Origin: Neobacillus driksii
GTDB taxonomy: Bacteria; Bacillota; Bacilli; Bacillales; Cytobacillaceae
DNA length: 64,000 nt
Assembly: GCF_013409995.1 (NCBI RefSeq)
Contig: NZ_JACCBX010000001.1
Coordinates: 246,932 to 310,931 of the forward strand
Direction: 5' to 3'
Shown: positions 48,626-58,460 of the stretch, piece by piece
Numbering within the stretch: position 1 is the stretch's first letter
Layout of the letters: every line of letters starts with the position of its first letter
The notes under the pieces: model-generated
Seen by the model: the letters and a program-made list of their open reading frames with translations, nothing else
Database searches by the model: none
What the model was told of the DNA's origin: nothing
Program-made: the position numbers and the translations under genes

Positions 48626-49099
48626 TTAATAATGCTTAACCATCGTAATGAATTCAGTTGTTCCTCTATTAAACTCCACTTTTTTAACAAATCCAAGTTT
48701 GGTATAAAGATGAATGGCTCTTTGATTAAACTTTGCTACTGTCAATCTGATTGAATCCAACTGATAGGTTTCTTGAATATACGAAAGGATATACGTGAAG
48801 AATGGTGTCCCAAACCCCTGTCCGGTAATCGCAGGATTCATGCCAATACCGATATCTTTCATATCCTCATTGTAGGCGCCAACTGTAGAACCGAATGGGA
48901 CTTGGGCTGCGCTTCCAATACAAAAGAACCCAACGAGTTCATCGAATTGATTCAAAACGGCATAATAGGGGTTCTCTAGTAATTCGTTCAGAGATTCAGA
49001 GGTTTCTTCATTGTTATAAAAATCGTAGGGTGGTTCGTATCTCCAATTCAGTATCTGTTTTGCATATTCTTCCGTCAGATTCCTTACAAATAACTGCAT
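48626..49099 (-). CDS. GNAT family N-acetyltransferase
   Basis: One hundred and fifty-seven residues. NPAITGQGFGTPFFTYIL is the acetyl-CoA loop (Q/RxxGxG/A type) and LTVAKFNQRAIHLYTKLGFVK is the conserved final motif. AAGGAG is 9 bases before the ATG. The acceptor substrate is unknown. Neighbouring genes are unrelated housekeeping functions. Confidence 0.85.
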   Translation of the reverse strand: MQLFVRNLTEEYAKQILNWRYEPPYDFYNNEETSESLNELLENPYYAVLNQFDELVGFFCIGSAAQVPFGSTVGAYNEDMKDIGIGMNPAITGQGFGTPFFTYILSYIQETYQLDSIRLTVAKFNQRAIHLYTKLGFVKKVEFNRGTTEFITMVKHY

Positions 49100-49165
49100 T
49101 TTAAAAAACTCCTTTTTCTATATTCAAAGAAAACCGCTGCCATAAAGTGAACAGCGATTTTGTCT

Positions 49166-49885
49166 TTAAATTTTTGCAGTCCGTATCACTTTACTCATCA
49201 TTTCTGCATTTGGATAATGGACTTCATGATACAGTGCTGCGACACTTTCGAAATCATAATTTACTCTTCTGATGGATGTTTTTATATGTCCGTCCTGGAC
49301 TTCAACAAGTCCATAGGATGATTTTGTCAGGCCATCGAATGGTAAACCCACGCTGCCAATGTTCATAATGACTTTGCCATTTAGATATCTAATATATGGC
49401 TTGTGGATATGTGCATATACGAAAACCTGTGCAGTTTGCGCCTGAATTAAACTCGTTTCGATTTGGTTGTCATCCGCGTTAGGGAGGACGATATCAAATA
49501 AACTCGTCGGAGTAGCGTGGAAGGCTGAAATCTCAACATCTTCGATGGTGAGATTTAATTGAGCAGGCAGGTTCTCTAAATAATCGATGTCTGCTGGTTC
49601 TAGGTGCTCCACAATCCATTGGCGTTCAAGATTCATTAACTCTAGTGCCTTATCAGACACCTCACCTTCCCTGACACCGCGTACCACCCATTCATCGGCA
49701 TTTCCTTTTATCACATCAGTATGTAAAGAGCGGACTAAATCGAGAGAGCGTTTCGGTTCCGGTCCACGGTAACAGATGTCACCTAACACATATATTCTAT
49801 CAATTCCTTGCTTCTCGATATCCTTAAGAACAGCATCAAGTGCGATAGCATTCCCGTGTATGTCAGAAATGAAAGCGATTTTCAT
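49166..49885 (-). CDS. Metallophosphoesterase (YfcE/ApaH-like)
   Basis: Two hundred and thirty-nine residues with the full binuclear-metal motif set: ISDIHGN, LGDICYRGP, GNADEW, FHATPT and YAHIHKPY. It resembles small cytoplasmic phosphodiesterases of the YfcE group. AAGGAGG precedes the ATG. Substrate unknown. Confidence 0.87.
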   Translation of the reverse strand: MKIAFISDIHGNAIALDAVLKDIEKQGIDRIYVLGDICYRGPEPKRSLDLVRSLHTDVIKGNADEWVVRGVREGEVSDKALELMNLERQWIVEHLEPADIDYLENLPAQLNLTIEDVEISAFHATPTSLFDIVLPNADDNQIETSLIQAQTAQVFVYAHIHKPYIRYLNGKVIMNIGSVGLPFDGLTKSSYGLVEVQDGHIKTSIRRVNYDFESVAALYHEVHYPNAEMMSKVIRTAKI

Positions 49886-50019
49886 ATCACAGACAACCTC
49901 CTTTTAATAAATTTTACCATTAATTGTTTGTGAACTAAAATTAGAATTTTCAAAAATACTTAGCTTATAAAGGCTTTCTGCTGTATAATTCTTTCTAATA
50001 ATGTTAGAGGAGATAGAAA

Positions 50020-50919
50020 ATGAATACATATATAAAGGATCAACTTGAAAAGTTTCAACAAGAGAACCGTAATCGTGGCCGTTTGCTTGTCAGTTGTCCG
50101 GATCAGCCAGGCATTGTTTCAGCCATCTCACAGTTTTTATTTTCGTATCAAGCCAATATTATAGAGTCCAGTCAATATTCTACCAATCCGGAAGGCGGAG
50201 TATTTTTTATCCGAATTGAATTTGAATGCCCGGGTTTAAAGGAAAAGGCAAAGGATATGGAAGGTCAGTTTGCTGCGATTGCTGAGAAGTTTTCAATGGA
50301 TTGGAAATTAACGCATGTCTATCATGTGAAGAAAGCGGCAATCTTTGTGTCGAAGGAGCTTCACTGTTTGCTTGAATTGCTATGGGAATGGCAAAGTGGT
50401 GATTTAATGGCGGATATTGCGCTTGTGATAAGTAACCATGAGGAAGCAAGGGATGCTGTGGAAGGCTTGAATATCCCGTTTTACTATATTCCTGCGAATA
50501 AGGATATTCGTGAACAGGTGGAAGAGAAGCAGCTTGAGTTATTAAAGGAATATGAAATTGATTTAGTGATATTAGCTCGGTATATGCAAATCCTGACTCC
50601 TAAATTTGTTGCGGCAAATCCAAAGAAAATCATTAATATCCATCATTCCTTTTTACCGGCGTTTATCGGTGCCAGGCCGTATGAGCGTGCCCATGCCCGC
50701 GGTGTAAAGTTAATCGGAGCAACCTCCCATTATGTTACCAATGATTTAGATGAAGGGCCGATTATTGAGCAGGATATTGCCCGTGTCGATCACCGTGATG
50801 ATGTCGATAATTTGAAAAAAATTGGTCGTAGAGTGGAAAGAAGTGTTTTGGCTCGAGCGGTAAAATGGCATATTGAAGACCGAATTATAGTCCATCAAAA
50901 CAAAACGATTGTTTTCTAA
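50020..50919 (+). CDS. purU: Formyltetrahydrofolate deformylase
   Basis: Two hundred and ninety-nine residues: N-terminal ACT domain (LVSCPDQPGIVSAISQFL) and a C-terminal formyltransferase-like hydrolase domain with NIHHSFLPAFIGARPY (Asn and His of the catalytic triad) and DLDEGPIIEQD (Asp). It releases formate from 10-formyl-THF, balancing one-carbon pools. AGAGGAG precedes the ATG and a TATAAT box lies at 49984-49989. Monocistronic. Confidence 0.95.
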   Translation: MNTYIKDQLEKFQQENRNRGRLLVSCPDQPGIVSAISQFLFSYQANIIESSQYSTNPEGGVFFIRIEFECPGLKEKAKDMEGQFAAIAEKFSMDWKLTHVYHVKKAAIFVSKELHCLLELLWEWQSGDLMADIALVISNHEEARDAVEGLNIPFYYIPANKDIREQVEEKQLELLKEYEIDLVILARYMQILTPKFVAANPKKIINIHHSFLPAFIGARPYERAHARGVKLIGATSHYVTNDLDEGPIIEQDIARVDHRDDVDNLKKIGRRVERSVLARAVKWHIEDRIIVHQNKTIVF

Positions 50920-50949
50920 ACTTCGCTCTAGAGTTGCTGAAATAAAGAA

Positions 50950-50994
50950 GCTGACCAAAAGGGTGGATGGAAATAATCCTCCTTGAAGGTCAGC
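50950..50994. terminator. Bidirectional terminator after purU
   Basis: GCTGACC (50950-50956) and GGTCAGC (50988-50994) enclose a second pairing of GGAT with ATCC; both sides have T-rich tails. Confidence 0.65.
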
Positions 50995-51005
50995 CCTATT
51001 TATTT

Positions 51006-51773
51006 TTACAAAGGTGTGACTGTATGATTAATTTGCTGGTTTTTGGATTTTTTTAAAATAATGAGTGAGTATAGTAAAAATGCTAAGTTGAGCAGTAAAA
51101 ATATACTTAACCATTTCAGTGAATACTCTGTACTATGAACACCGTAAGCGCCTGTGGTACCATACTCTACTGCATCTAACACAAAGTGGAAGAGAATAGC
51201 TGGAAGTAAGCTCTTATTTGCTAAAACCATCGCTGTAAGGGCCATACCAGCAAAAGACGTCCATCCAAACTGAAAAAGTGCATATGTTACATCCCCGCCA
51301 ACAAAGATATTACCGAGATGTGCAGTACCAAATAAAAGTGAAGGAACAATAATCGCAACTGCTTTACCAAATGGTAATATCGCTCGAAGAAGAATACCTC
51401 TAAATAAAATTTCTTCATTCACTGCAACACCTACAGCAGCAATCAGCAATAGCGGAATATGCCCCAATGTTGAATTAAAACCAAGATAGAAGGCCAATGT
51501 GGCAGGGATAACGAGTGCTGGTACTCAAACATACCATTCTTTTGTTAAGGAAGGCATTTTCAATCCGATTTCTTTGTCAATTTTCACCCATTTTACTGCT
51601 AAGAAAACAGTGGTTGCATAGATTAGCATGATTAACCAACCTAAATCTTTTTCAACCGTAAGTGAAGGGTTAAACGATTGAATCCCCTTTACGGCAAGCA
51701 TTCCTATTAAGCCTCTGCCAATCAGTACTACAAGAAATAAAACCAAACTATAACGATATAAAAATTTTTTCAT
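51006..51773 (-). pseudogene. CPBP-family intramembrane protease, interrupted by one in-frame TGA
   Basis: On the minus strand an 82-codon frame (MKKFLYRYSLVLF...KEWYV) ends at a TGA (51525-51527) and the same frame continues with VPALVIPATLAFYLGF to a normal end at 51006, about 255 codons in all. No bases are gained or lost. The downstream part has all CPBP/Abi catalytic motifs: NEEILFRG (EExxxR), FGTAHLGN and HFVLDA. One base change from Trp (TGG), Arg (CGA) or Gly (GGA) would explain the stop. The downstream piece could be restarted inside, but has no clear binding site. The gene diverges from a two-component system. Confidence 0.8.
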
Positions 51774-51823
51774 TTGTTTTTCCCCTTTTCTTCAATTTGT
51801 ATCCTCATTATCTGCGAGAAACG

Positions 51824-51875
51824 GTCATACCTAAAAGTGAACTTGGTCATAAGGGGGTCATATGACTTTTATGAC
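51824..51875. promoter_or_regulatory. Phased GTCATA half-sites in the divergent promoter region
   Basis: GTCATA begins at 51824, 51846 and 51857, and its inverse TATGAC at 51861 and 51870; GTCATATGAC forms a 10-bp palindrome. The direct copies are 22 and 11 bp apart, so on one DNA face. The NarL-type regulator encoded at 53148 is the natural candidate to bind. Confidence 0.5.
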
Positions 51876-51961
51876 AGACAGCCTTTAACGGAAAAAAAGG
51901 GAAATATGAAGCGGTGTGGAATATAGTAAGTGATTAAATCAGAAGATTGAAGGTGCTCATT

Positions 51962-53173
51962 ATGCTGCCAATTCGGCAAGAATCCCATTGGGTTTATAAA
52001 ACGGCACAAATAACTAGAATAGGCTGGTTTGTCCTTCATTTATTATTTCTAGCTATATTTCTTTCCTCCATGCCTTTCTTCTGGCTAATCCTGCCGTTGT
52101 TCTTTGCCGCGTTCTTAATTCCACAATGGTTAGGAATTAAGATTGATAGTTTCGGTGTCAAAAACTATCCTTTACTTGAATTAATTTTCAGCGGACTGTT
52201 TTTAATTGTCGGCTGTTATTTGTTAGGGGAGTATTCATCCTTCTTGGCCTATCCTGCCCTCTGTGCGGGTATTTATAGTAATCCTGGGAAGGAACGTTGG
52301 TGGTTTTGGGCGGGATTTTCCCTTGTTCCGTTCCTTGCTGTGCTTGCAGTTGGATTAAACCATTTGGGCCTTGGCGTTATAGATGGTTTTTTCTTCTATG
52401 GCATTGGTATAGCAGTGGCAAACGTTATTGAAGCCGAGAAGAGGACGCAAAGGCTGCTTGTTGAAAACCGAAGGCAGAATCAACTTTTGAAGGAATATGC
52501 TAGGCAAATTGAAAAGGTCACGTTATTGGAGGAGCGAAATCGCTTGGCACGAGATCTCCATGATACGGTAGGACATACCTTTACATCTGTTATTATGGGA
52601 CTTGACGCGGCCTCGTATCTAATGAAAACATCTCCGGAAAAAGCACAAGAACAAGTAGATGTGTTAAGTGATGTGATGAGGAAATCTTTACGAGAAATTC
52701 GAACTCAAATTCATCAAATATCTCCAAGTGAAGATAGGGAAGATGTACCTTCTCAGCTAAAAAAAATTGCGGATGAATTTGCCTTACATACGAAAACTAA
52801 TATCCATTTTGAACATATAGGCCTACATGAAATCAATATATCCTCTCAAGCAACCATTACTCTAATAAGGTGCCTTCAGGAATCACTAACTAATGCCATC
52901 CGCCATGGCAATGCCAATGAGATTATGATTACACTAAAGGCCGATTTTTCTCATTTGATCCTTTTGATACAGGATAATGGCATAGGCATTCGAGAGGTAA
53001 GCTTTGGTTTTGGTCTTAATGGAATGAAGGAGCGGTTGGAATCACTCCAAGGTCGATTGAGCATTGAATCAAAGGGAAATGAAGGAACGGTTGTTACTTG
53101 TTTTTTACCTGTGAATATAAGCCGTTTTAGGGAGGGGGTTATACAAGATGATAAAAGTGTTACTAGTGGATGA
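51962..53173 (+). CDS. NarL-type sensor histidine kinase
   Basis: Four hundred and three residues from the ATG at 51962 (AAGGTG 6 bases upstream). About five membrane helices (residues about 15-155) with almost no extracellular domain, a short coiled coil, HisKA_3 box ERNRLARDLHDTVGH with the phosphorylated His, and an HATPase domain (NAIRHGNANE, IQDNGIGI, GFGLNGMKERLESLQG). This DesK/YfiJ-like layout fits sensing of membrane-active agents or membrane state. The 3' end overlaps the response regulator gene by 26 bases. Confidence 0.9.
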   Translation: MLPIRQESHWVYKTAQITRIGWFVLHLLFLAIFLSSMPFFWLILPLFFAAFLIPQWLGIKIDSFGVKNYPLLELIFSGLFLIVGCYLLGEYSSFLAYPALCAGIYSNPGKERWWFWAGFSLVPFLAVLAVGLNHLGLGVIDGFFFYGIGIAVANVIEAEKRTQRLLVENRRQNQLLKEYARQIEKVTLLEERNRLARDLHDTVGHTFTSVIMGLDAASYLMKTSPEKAQEQVDVLSDVMRKSLREIRTQIHQISPSEDREDVPSQLKKIADEFALHTKTNIHFEHIGLHEINISSQATITLIRCLQESLTNAIRHGNANEIMITLKADFSHLILLIQDNGIGIREVSFGFGLNGMKERLESLQGRLSIESKGNEGTVVTCFLPVNISRFREGVIQDDKSVTSG

Positions 53174-53804
53174 CCAGGAACTGATTACGGCAAGCCTTGC
53201 GATTGTATTGGGAGGGGAAACTGACTTTGAAATTGTCGGAACAGCTGAAAATGGAAAAGTCGCATTGGAGTTAACGAAAAAGCTTTCTCCGGATGTAGTA
53301 CTGATGGACATTCATATGCCTGAAATGAATGGGGTCGACGCCACAGCTCAAATTAAAAGCCTATTTCCGTCTGTAAAGGTAATGGTTTTAACAACCTTTG
53401 AGGAAATAGGGTATGTTCGGGACGCTTTGGCAGCTGGAGCAGAGGGATATGTATTAAAAGCCATTCATCCAAAAGATCTTGCAGCAGGAATCAGGCTTGT
53501 CCATCACGGTGGGACGCTGATTACGCAGGAGATTGCGAAGCAGTTAATTACACAATGGATTACCCCAACGGAAAAAGTAATAGAGGAAAAAAGTAATCGT
53601 AAAGATTTTGGACTCACGGAAAGAGAAGTAGAAATAGTAGAGGAACTTTCGAAAGGGCTAACCAATCGTGAAATAGCCAGAAAGCTTTTCCTGACTGAAG
53701 GAACCGTTAAGAATTATATTTCAAATATTTATTCCAAATTAGAAGTGACAGGAAGGCACAAAGCCGTTTTTAAAGCGAAGGAGCAGGGAATTATAAAGCC
53801 ATAG
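53148..53804 (+). CDS. NarL/LuxR-type response regulator
   Basis: Two hundred and eighteen residues. Receiver domain with DD at 8-9, phosphorylation site Asp54 (VVLMDIHMPEMNG) and the conserved Lys in YVLKA; LuxR-type HTH at about 150-215 (LTEREVEIVEELSKGLTNREIARKLFLTEGTVKNYISNI in outline). AGGGAGGGGG precedes the ATG inside the kinase gene, so the two are co-translated. Its target may be the GTCATA sites upstream of the pair. Confidence 0.92.
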   Translation: MIKVLLVDDQELITASLAIVLGGETDFEIVGTAENGKVALELTKKLSPDVVLMDIHMPEMNGVDATAQIKSLFPSVKVMVLTTFEEIGYVRDALAAGAEGYVLKAIHPKDLAAGIRLVHHGGTLITQEIAKQLITQWITPTEKVIEEKSNRKDFGLTEREVEIVEELSKGLTNREIARKLFLTEGTVKNYISNIYSKLEVTGRHKAVFKAKEQGIIKP

Positions 53805-53809
53805 ACTAA

Positions 53810-53847
53810 AAAACTGTCATCATAATTCAATTGTAGATGACAGTTTT
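53810..53847. terminator. Bidirectional terminator between response regulator and sleB
   Basis: AAAACTGTCATC (53810-53821) with GATGACAGTTTT (53836-53847), 12 bp perfect stem. Confidence 0.8.
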
Positions 53848-53851
53848 CTAT

Positions 53852-54571
53852 TTATTTACAAAAAATATGTTTACCAATTTTCTTAATTTGTGGACGGCTC
53901 CATATCCAGCTGCTTGTCGCGGTATCAGGATTAAAATAATAAATGGCATTGCCAGTTGGGTCCCATCCATTAACTGCATCCAATACGGCTTTTTTTGCGG
54001 TTTCATTTGGTGTTAAATTAATTTGCCCATCGGCTACAGCAGTGAAGGCTCCAGGTTCATAGATGACACCTGCGACACTGTTTGGAAAAGAGGCACTCTG
54101 AACTCGGTTTAAAATAACGGCTGCCACAGCGACTTGACCTATGTAGGGTTCTCCGCGTGATTCTCCGTATACGGCGTTCGCCATCAATTGGATATCGTTT
54201 TGGCTATACCCATTTGGAACATTGGCACCAGTACCACCTGAATTACCTTGCTTTTCATATTTTGTTGCTTTTACAAGCATGGCCTTCGTTTTTGCCCCTA
54301 CCATCCCATCAACAGGAAGACCAAACTGATCTTGAAAATTCCGAACTGCCCAATATGTACCCCATCCAAAAACCCCGTCAATCTTACCTTTATAAAAGCC
54401 ATTATAAGAGAGGCGCGATTGCAGCTCAATCACATCTTCACCAGACGAGCCTTGTTGAAGTACCTGGTTCGAAAATGCGTGAATTTCTTTCTCTTGGTCG
54501 CTATTTACGAAAAATGTAACAGTTAGAAAAACAATAATTAGTGGAAGCTTAAACAAAGTTTTCTTCTGCAA
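53852..54571 (-). CDS. sleB: Spore cortex-lytic enzyme
   Basis: Two hundred and thirty-nine residues from a TTG with AGGAGG 7 bases upstream. Signal peptide (LIIVFLTVTFFVNS), PG-binding-1 domain (about 38-100; GEDVIELQSRLSYNGFYKG), a short linker, and a Hydrolase_2 catalytic domain with NAVYGESRGEPYIGQ carrying the catalytic Glu and ending IGKHIFCK, as in SleB. It is a lytic transglycosylase acting on muramic-lactam cortex at germination. SleB is normally followed by ypeB in one operon; here there is none, so this is either a solitary sleB or a second paralogue. Confidence 0.9.
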   Translation of the reverse strand: MQKKTLFKLPLIIVFLTVTFFVNSDQEKEIHAFSNQVLQQGSSGEDVIELQSRLSYNGFYKGKIDGVFGWGTYWAVRNFQDQFGLPVDGMVGAKTKAMLVKATKYEKQGNSGGTGANVPNGYSQNDIQLMANAVYGESRGEPYIGQVAVAAVILNRVQSASFPNSVAGVIYEPGAFTAVADGQINLTPNETAKKAVLDAVNGWDPTGNAIYYFNPDTATSSWIWSRPQIKKIGKHIFCK

Positions 54572-54647
54572 TGTTCATCCTCCTAACATTTTAATGACAA
54601 GTTAGTTATATACTTCCATATCTTTTGTCTTTCTATCCACAAAAAGA

Positions 54648-54668
54648 GACCAGTTGTGAAAACTGGCC
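54648..54668 (-). terminator. Terminator of the S8 protease gene
   Basis: GACCAGTT (54648-54655) and AACTGGCC (54661-54668), with CTCTTTTTG following on the minus strand. Confidence 0.65.
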
Positions 54669-54676
54669 CCTAAAAC

Positions 54677-57600
54677 TTACCTTAGTCCATAAGCTTTAAT
54701 TATTTCTTGTTTGATACTATTGCCTTTGTCATCCCAAGCGCTTGCACGAAGGGAGACAGTCATTCCAGCTTTGTTTGGATATTTAATACTTGCTGTCCAA
54801 CCGTTGTCTTCAGCAGTTAAATCAACTTTTTCCCATGTCAGGCCTTCGTCAAACGAAACTTCAAGGGAAGCACCTTCCACAACTCCGTTTCCTGGTGCAC
54901 CAGCAATTTGAACCGCGGATAGGCCAAGCTTTGTTGTTTTGCCTGCAATAGCGTTACCGTTCATGTCAGTATCAATTTTATAATCCAGTGAAAGAAGCGG
55001 CAGAGCTACACGAGATTCTTCTGCCTTTTTTGACCAGAATGTCCACTCGGTATGGGTACGAACAGATGTCTTCCAGCGTTCTGGATTACGAGTAGCATTA
55101 CTTACGATTCTATACTTCGTGTTTTCCTCGGGTTGTTCTACAAATGAATAGATTGCCTGTCCGTTTGCTTTTTTCACGAGCGTATCTCCACGATAAAATT
55201 CTAACGTTTGCTCTCCAGGATAATTCATGTCTGCTCCAGTGTGTCCGATCCCTGAATCAGCCCATGCCGGAATGTTAAGAACAAAGTAATTTCTGTCACG
55301 GTAAGGGGGCCAGAAACCGTCTCCAAGGCGTGGTCGGACGACTGGTGAAAACCATTCTTCCTCTAGTTTCTGACCAGGTGTGTAAGCCACTTTCGGCTGA
55401 CGTACTTCCCATTGTGCGTCAAGTATAGTAGCCTGATGGTACCAAGATGTGCCTTCTTGGGCGGATACCCATTCGGTTCGAACAGAAGGCAGTGATAGCT
55501 GTCGCAGGAAACCAACTCCATGGTGACTGTGACTCAGGATATCATAACGGAATTCCGCTCCTGGTGCCGGACGATCTGATTTATATTTGCTATCGATTTT
55601 AACAAGATCTTTGTTTTTTGGTGAATACGTTAAATCGCTCGGTACAGCATCATGGTGCATGTCAACAAGGTCATAAACGAATTCAGTGTCTGGTTTACCT
55701 TTAATATTTAGTGTTACTTTTCCGGCCTTCGCTGCCTCCACAAGCTGTTGACCTTCCGTACCGCTAATACCGGCAACAGCTAGAGGTGTATCAGAAAGTG
55801 AAAAATCTTCATTTTCAATTCCAACCCACTCACTTAGCTCCTGTGGTCCATCATTTACGGTAATTAACAGCTTTGCACCAGCTGCTAATGCTGCTGCAGC
55901 ACGTTCTGAGCCTGATACTTCATCACTGCGAAGAACGACTACGGCCTTGTCCTTTACATTAAGACCAGTATAATCCTCTGGAGCTCCTTTTCCTGCATAC
56001 ACAGTCTCTAAATTGTGTGTACCTTTTAAAAGCGTACTTCCTGCCTGAGGGATATCATCCAGCTCTTTGCCTTGGAAGTTGATTGTCAACATCGGTTCAG
56101 CCAGGCGCCAGCGAGTGGCCAAAGTGAATTCTCCTTTTTCTACTTCTTTAGTAGGCTGTGCATACATGTTATCCGCCCATACAGGCATGATGTAAATATC
56201 ATTTATAGATGATTCTCCAGTGTTGCGGTAATATTCCAATTTTCGATAAATGGCTTCTGTTTTATTTGGAACGTTTACCTCAATCGCTTCTGCCTTACGA
56301 GCGTCTAGTTCAACGGTCTGTGGACCGCTCAGGTTGATTTCTGGATTACCGACAAGTGCAATACCGCGGTGATCTGTATCGTTATCAACCTCTATCCAAC
56401 CCATAACGGAATAGGTACCTGGCAGCAATCTCAGTTCCCTTGTCCCGTTAACGGACATAAATTCTGGAACGCCATTCGGTCCAAGAAGATAAAAGTAAGC
56501 TTCAGCAGGTGTCCCGTCGCGATCTGTTGCATTTAGGGTGAGAGAATATTTCTCTTCTTCCTTTATCATGCCTAAAGAAGTATGAGCAACTGTCTGTCCA
56601 TTAAGATTAGCTGAAATATGTCCTTGATAGCGGGCGCCAAGAGTACCAAGTTGTGGATCAAGAGTTACTTTAACTTCCGCACTGCTCTTAGCCTCAATTG
56701 TCACTTTGTCTGTTGAAAGTGTAAGCAAGACAGAAGGTACTTCTGCACCATTGCTATCTGTTATTACGGTAGAAAGGTCTAGTGTAACAGCCTGGTCGCC
56801 GTCGTTTATATACGTGATGTTTTTCTCAACCATACTGTCACCTTCATGCGGCCAGTCATAGAATCCGAAGTCCAGCGACCCTGTCGCACGGACAGTACCC
56901 AATGTGGCAGCAGCAACGTCAAGACGCCCAGTACCGCCTTCAAATGGCTTAATATGGTCTAGCTTCTTGGTTGTACTCATCAGTGCCTCTTTCAGCTGTG
57001 CTCCTGTCCAATCAGGATGACGCTGCGCTAGAATAGCCGCTGCTCCAGCAACGTGAGGGGTTGCCATTGATGTACCATCCATCGTCATATACGAACCGCT
57101 GCCATTACTAAATTGAGAGCGGGCAGCTAGAATTCCTACACCAGGTGCCGTGAGGTCAGGCTTTAATCCCGATATTCCATTTTGTGGCCCTTTTGATGAG
57201 AACCAGGCAAGATGATCAGATTTGTCCACTGCGCCAACTGTTAAAGCAGAAGCTGCCGAACCAGGTGAATTTATTCCTTCCATACCTGTATTACCAGCAG
57301 CAATGACAAACAGCGCCCCTGTTTCAGAAGTTAAGTTATTTACGGCTTGAGCCATTGGGTCGGTTCCATCGCTAGGCTCGTTACTGCCTATACTCATATT
57401 AACAATTTTGGCATTCTGAGCCGCCCATTCCATCCCATCGATAATCCAAGAATCTAAGCCAAATCCTTCATTACTAAGGACTTTTCCTACAAGCAGGTCT
57501 GCACCTGGGGCGACCCCTTTATTTTTTTCCTCTGAGACAGCACCTGTCCCAAGTACTGTTGAAGCTACATGAGTACCGTGGGCATGATAGTCACGTACAT

Positions 57601-58411
57601 CTTCATTTGGAACGAAGCTCTTTGCATCAACCAGTTGACTTGCGATATCCGGATGTTCTGCATCGATTCCTGTATCAAGCACTGCAACTTTTACGCCACT
57701 ACCGTCGTAACCGGATTCCCAAGCAATAGGAGCCCCAACCTGAGGTACACTCTGTTCAAGTGTGGCTTCCACACGGCCATCCAGCCAGATTTTTTCAATT
57801 CCAGGAGTCAACATGGCTTTTGAGGTTTTTGCAGTCTTCTGCTTCTGCTTAATGTCCTGCCAGAACTTTTTTGTGTCCTTTTTTTCTGTAGAAAGTGCCA
57901 AACCATTTATACTTTCAAGTACATGGGTCTTTTTAGAACCCTTTGGTGTTGGTAACGCTCCTGAACGAGATTTTGCTTCTGAATATTGCACGATAACAGG
58001 TAAAGTCTTCAGTGTTGCGTCATCATAACCATCTTTAATGAGTGCAGTAACATTAAATAAATCCTGATCTAAGAAACCAGAAGCTAAATAGGGCATTGCT
58101 TGGTCAGGTATGACATATGTACCTTTGTCCACTGTCAAAATTCGTGCACCACCGCCAGCAGTTGCAGGTTCCACGTTAATCACGCTTTGTCCATCTGCAA
58201 GCTCTGTCACCGTTACAACATCACCAGTAATGAGGGTAATCACATGTTTTCCAGTACTTGCTTTTGCATTTACACCCTGCAGATTTGTAATGGCAGCTTT
58301 GCCATCGCCAGCCTTGCCCGAATCATCGGCAAATGCTTGTAGAGTTGGGACTGCAAGAAGAGCCGTGGTCATCATCACAGCAAAATACTTTTTATACTTT
58401 TGCTTGCCCAT
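54677..58411 (-). CDS. Large secreted subtilisin-like serine protease (S8)
   Basis: One thousand two hundred and forty-four residues. Signal peptide ends about LQAFA (28). A propeptide region begins with a VITLITGDVVTVT strand, a pattern best known from large actinobacterial S8 proteases. The catalytic domain holds Asp246 (VAVLDTGID), His278 (HAHGTHVAS), Asn374 (AAGNTG) and Ser448 (GTSMATPHVAG). A long C-terminal part has Fn3-like beta domains and a PA-like insertion (around 800-900). No cell-wall anchor, so it is released. AAGGAG precedes the ATG by 10 bases. The regulator gene upstream in the same orientation probably controls it. The coding sequence is more GC-rich than its neighbours. Confidence 0.92.
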   Translation of the reverse strand: MGKQKYKKYFAVMMTTALLAVPTLQAFADDSGKAGDGKAAITNLQGVNAKASTGKHVITLITGDVVTVTELADGQSVINVEPATAGGGARILTVDKGTYVIPDQAMPYLASGFLDQDLFNVTALIKDGYDDATLKTLPVIVQYSEAKSRSGALPTPKGSKKTHVLESINGLALSTEKKDTKKFWQDIKQKQKTAKTSKAMLTPGIEKIWLDGRVEATLEQSVPQVGAPIAWESGYDGSGVKVAVLDTGIDAEHPDIASQLVDAKSFVPNEDVRDYHAHGTHVASTVLGTGAVSEEKNKGVAPGADLLVGKVLSNEGFGLDSWIIDGMEWAAQNAKIVNMSIGSNEPSDGTDPMAQAVNNLTSETGALFVIAAGNTGMEGINSPGSAASALTVGAVDKSDHLAWFSSKGPQNGISGLKPDLTAPGVGILAARSQFSNGSGSYMTMDGTSMATPHVAGAAAILAQRHPDWTGAQLKEALMSTTKKLDHIKPFEGGTGRLDVAAATLGTVRATGSLDFGFYDWPHEGDSMVEKNITYINDGDQAVTLDLSTVITDSNGAEVPSVLLTLSTDKVTIEAKSSAEVKVTLDPQLGTLGARYQGHISANLNGQTVAHTSLGMIKEEEKYSLTLNATDRDGTPAEAYFYLLGPNGVPEFMSVNGTRELRLLPGTYSVMGWIEVDNDTDHRGIALVGNPEINLSGPQTVELDARKAEAIEVNVPNKTEAIYRKLEYYRNTGESSINDIYIMPVWADNMYAQPTKEVEKGEFTLATRWRLAEPMLTINFQGKELDDIPQAGSTLLKGTHNLETVYAGKGAPEDYTGLNVKDKAVVVLRSDEVSGSERAAAALAAGAKLLITVNDGPQELSEWVGIENEDFSLSDTPLAVAGISGTEGQQLVEAAKAGKVTLNIKGKPDTEFVYDLVDMHHDAVPSDLTYSPKNKDLVKIDSKYKSDRPAPGAEFRYDILSHSHHGVGFLRQLSLPSVRTEWVSAQEGTSWYHQATILDAQWEVRQPKVAYTPGQKLEEEWFSPVVRPRLGDGFWPPYRDRNYFVLNIPAWADSGIGHTGADMNYPGEQTLEFYRGDTLVKKANGQAIYSFVEQPEENTKYRIVSNATRNPERWKTSVRTHTEWTFWSKKAEESRVALPLLSLDYKIDTDMNGNAIAGKTTKLGLSAVQIAGAPGNGVVEGASLEVSFDEGLTWEKVDLTAEDNGWTASIKYPNKAGMTVSLRASAWDDKGNSIKQEIIKAYGLR

Positions 58412-58460
58412 TATTCACATTCTCCTTTTCTATTAAAAAATTTTTCTTGTAACATCTTTA

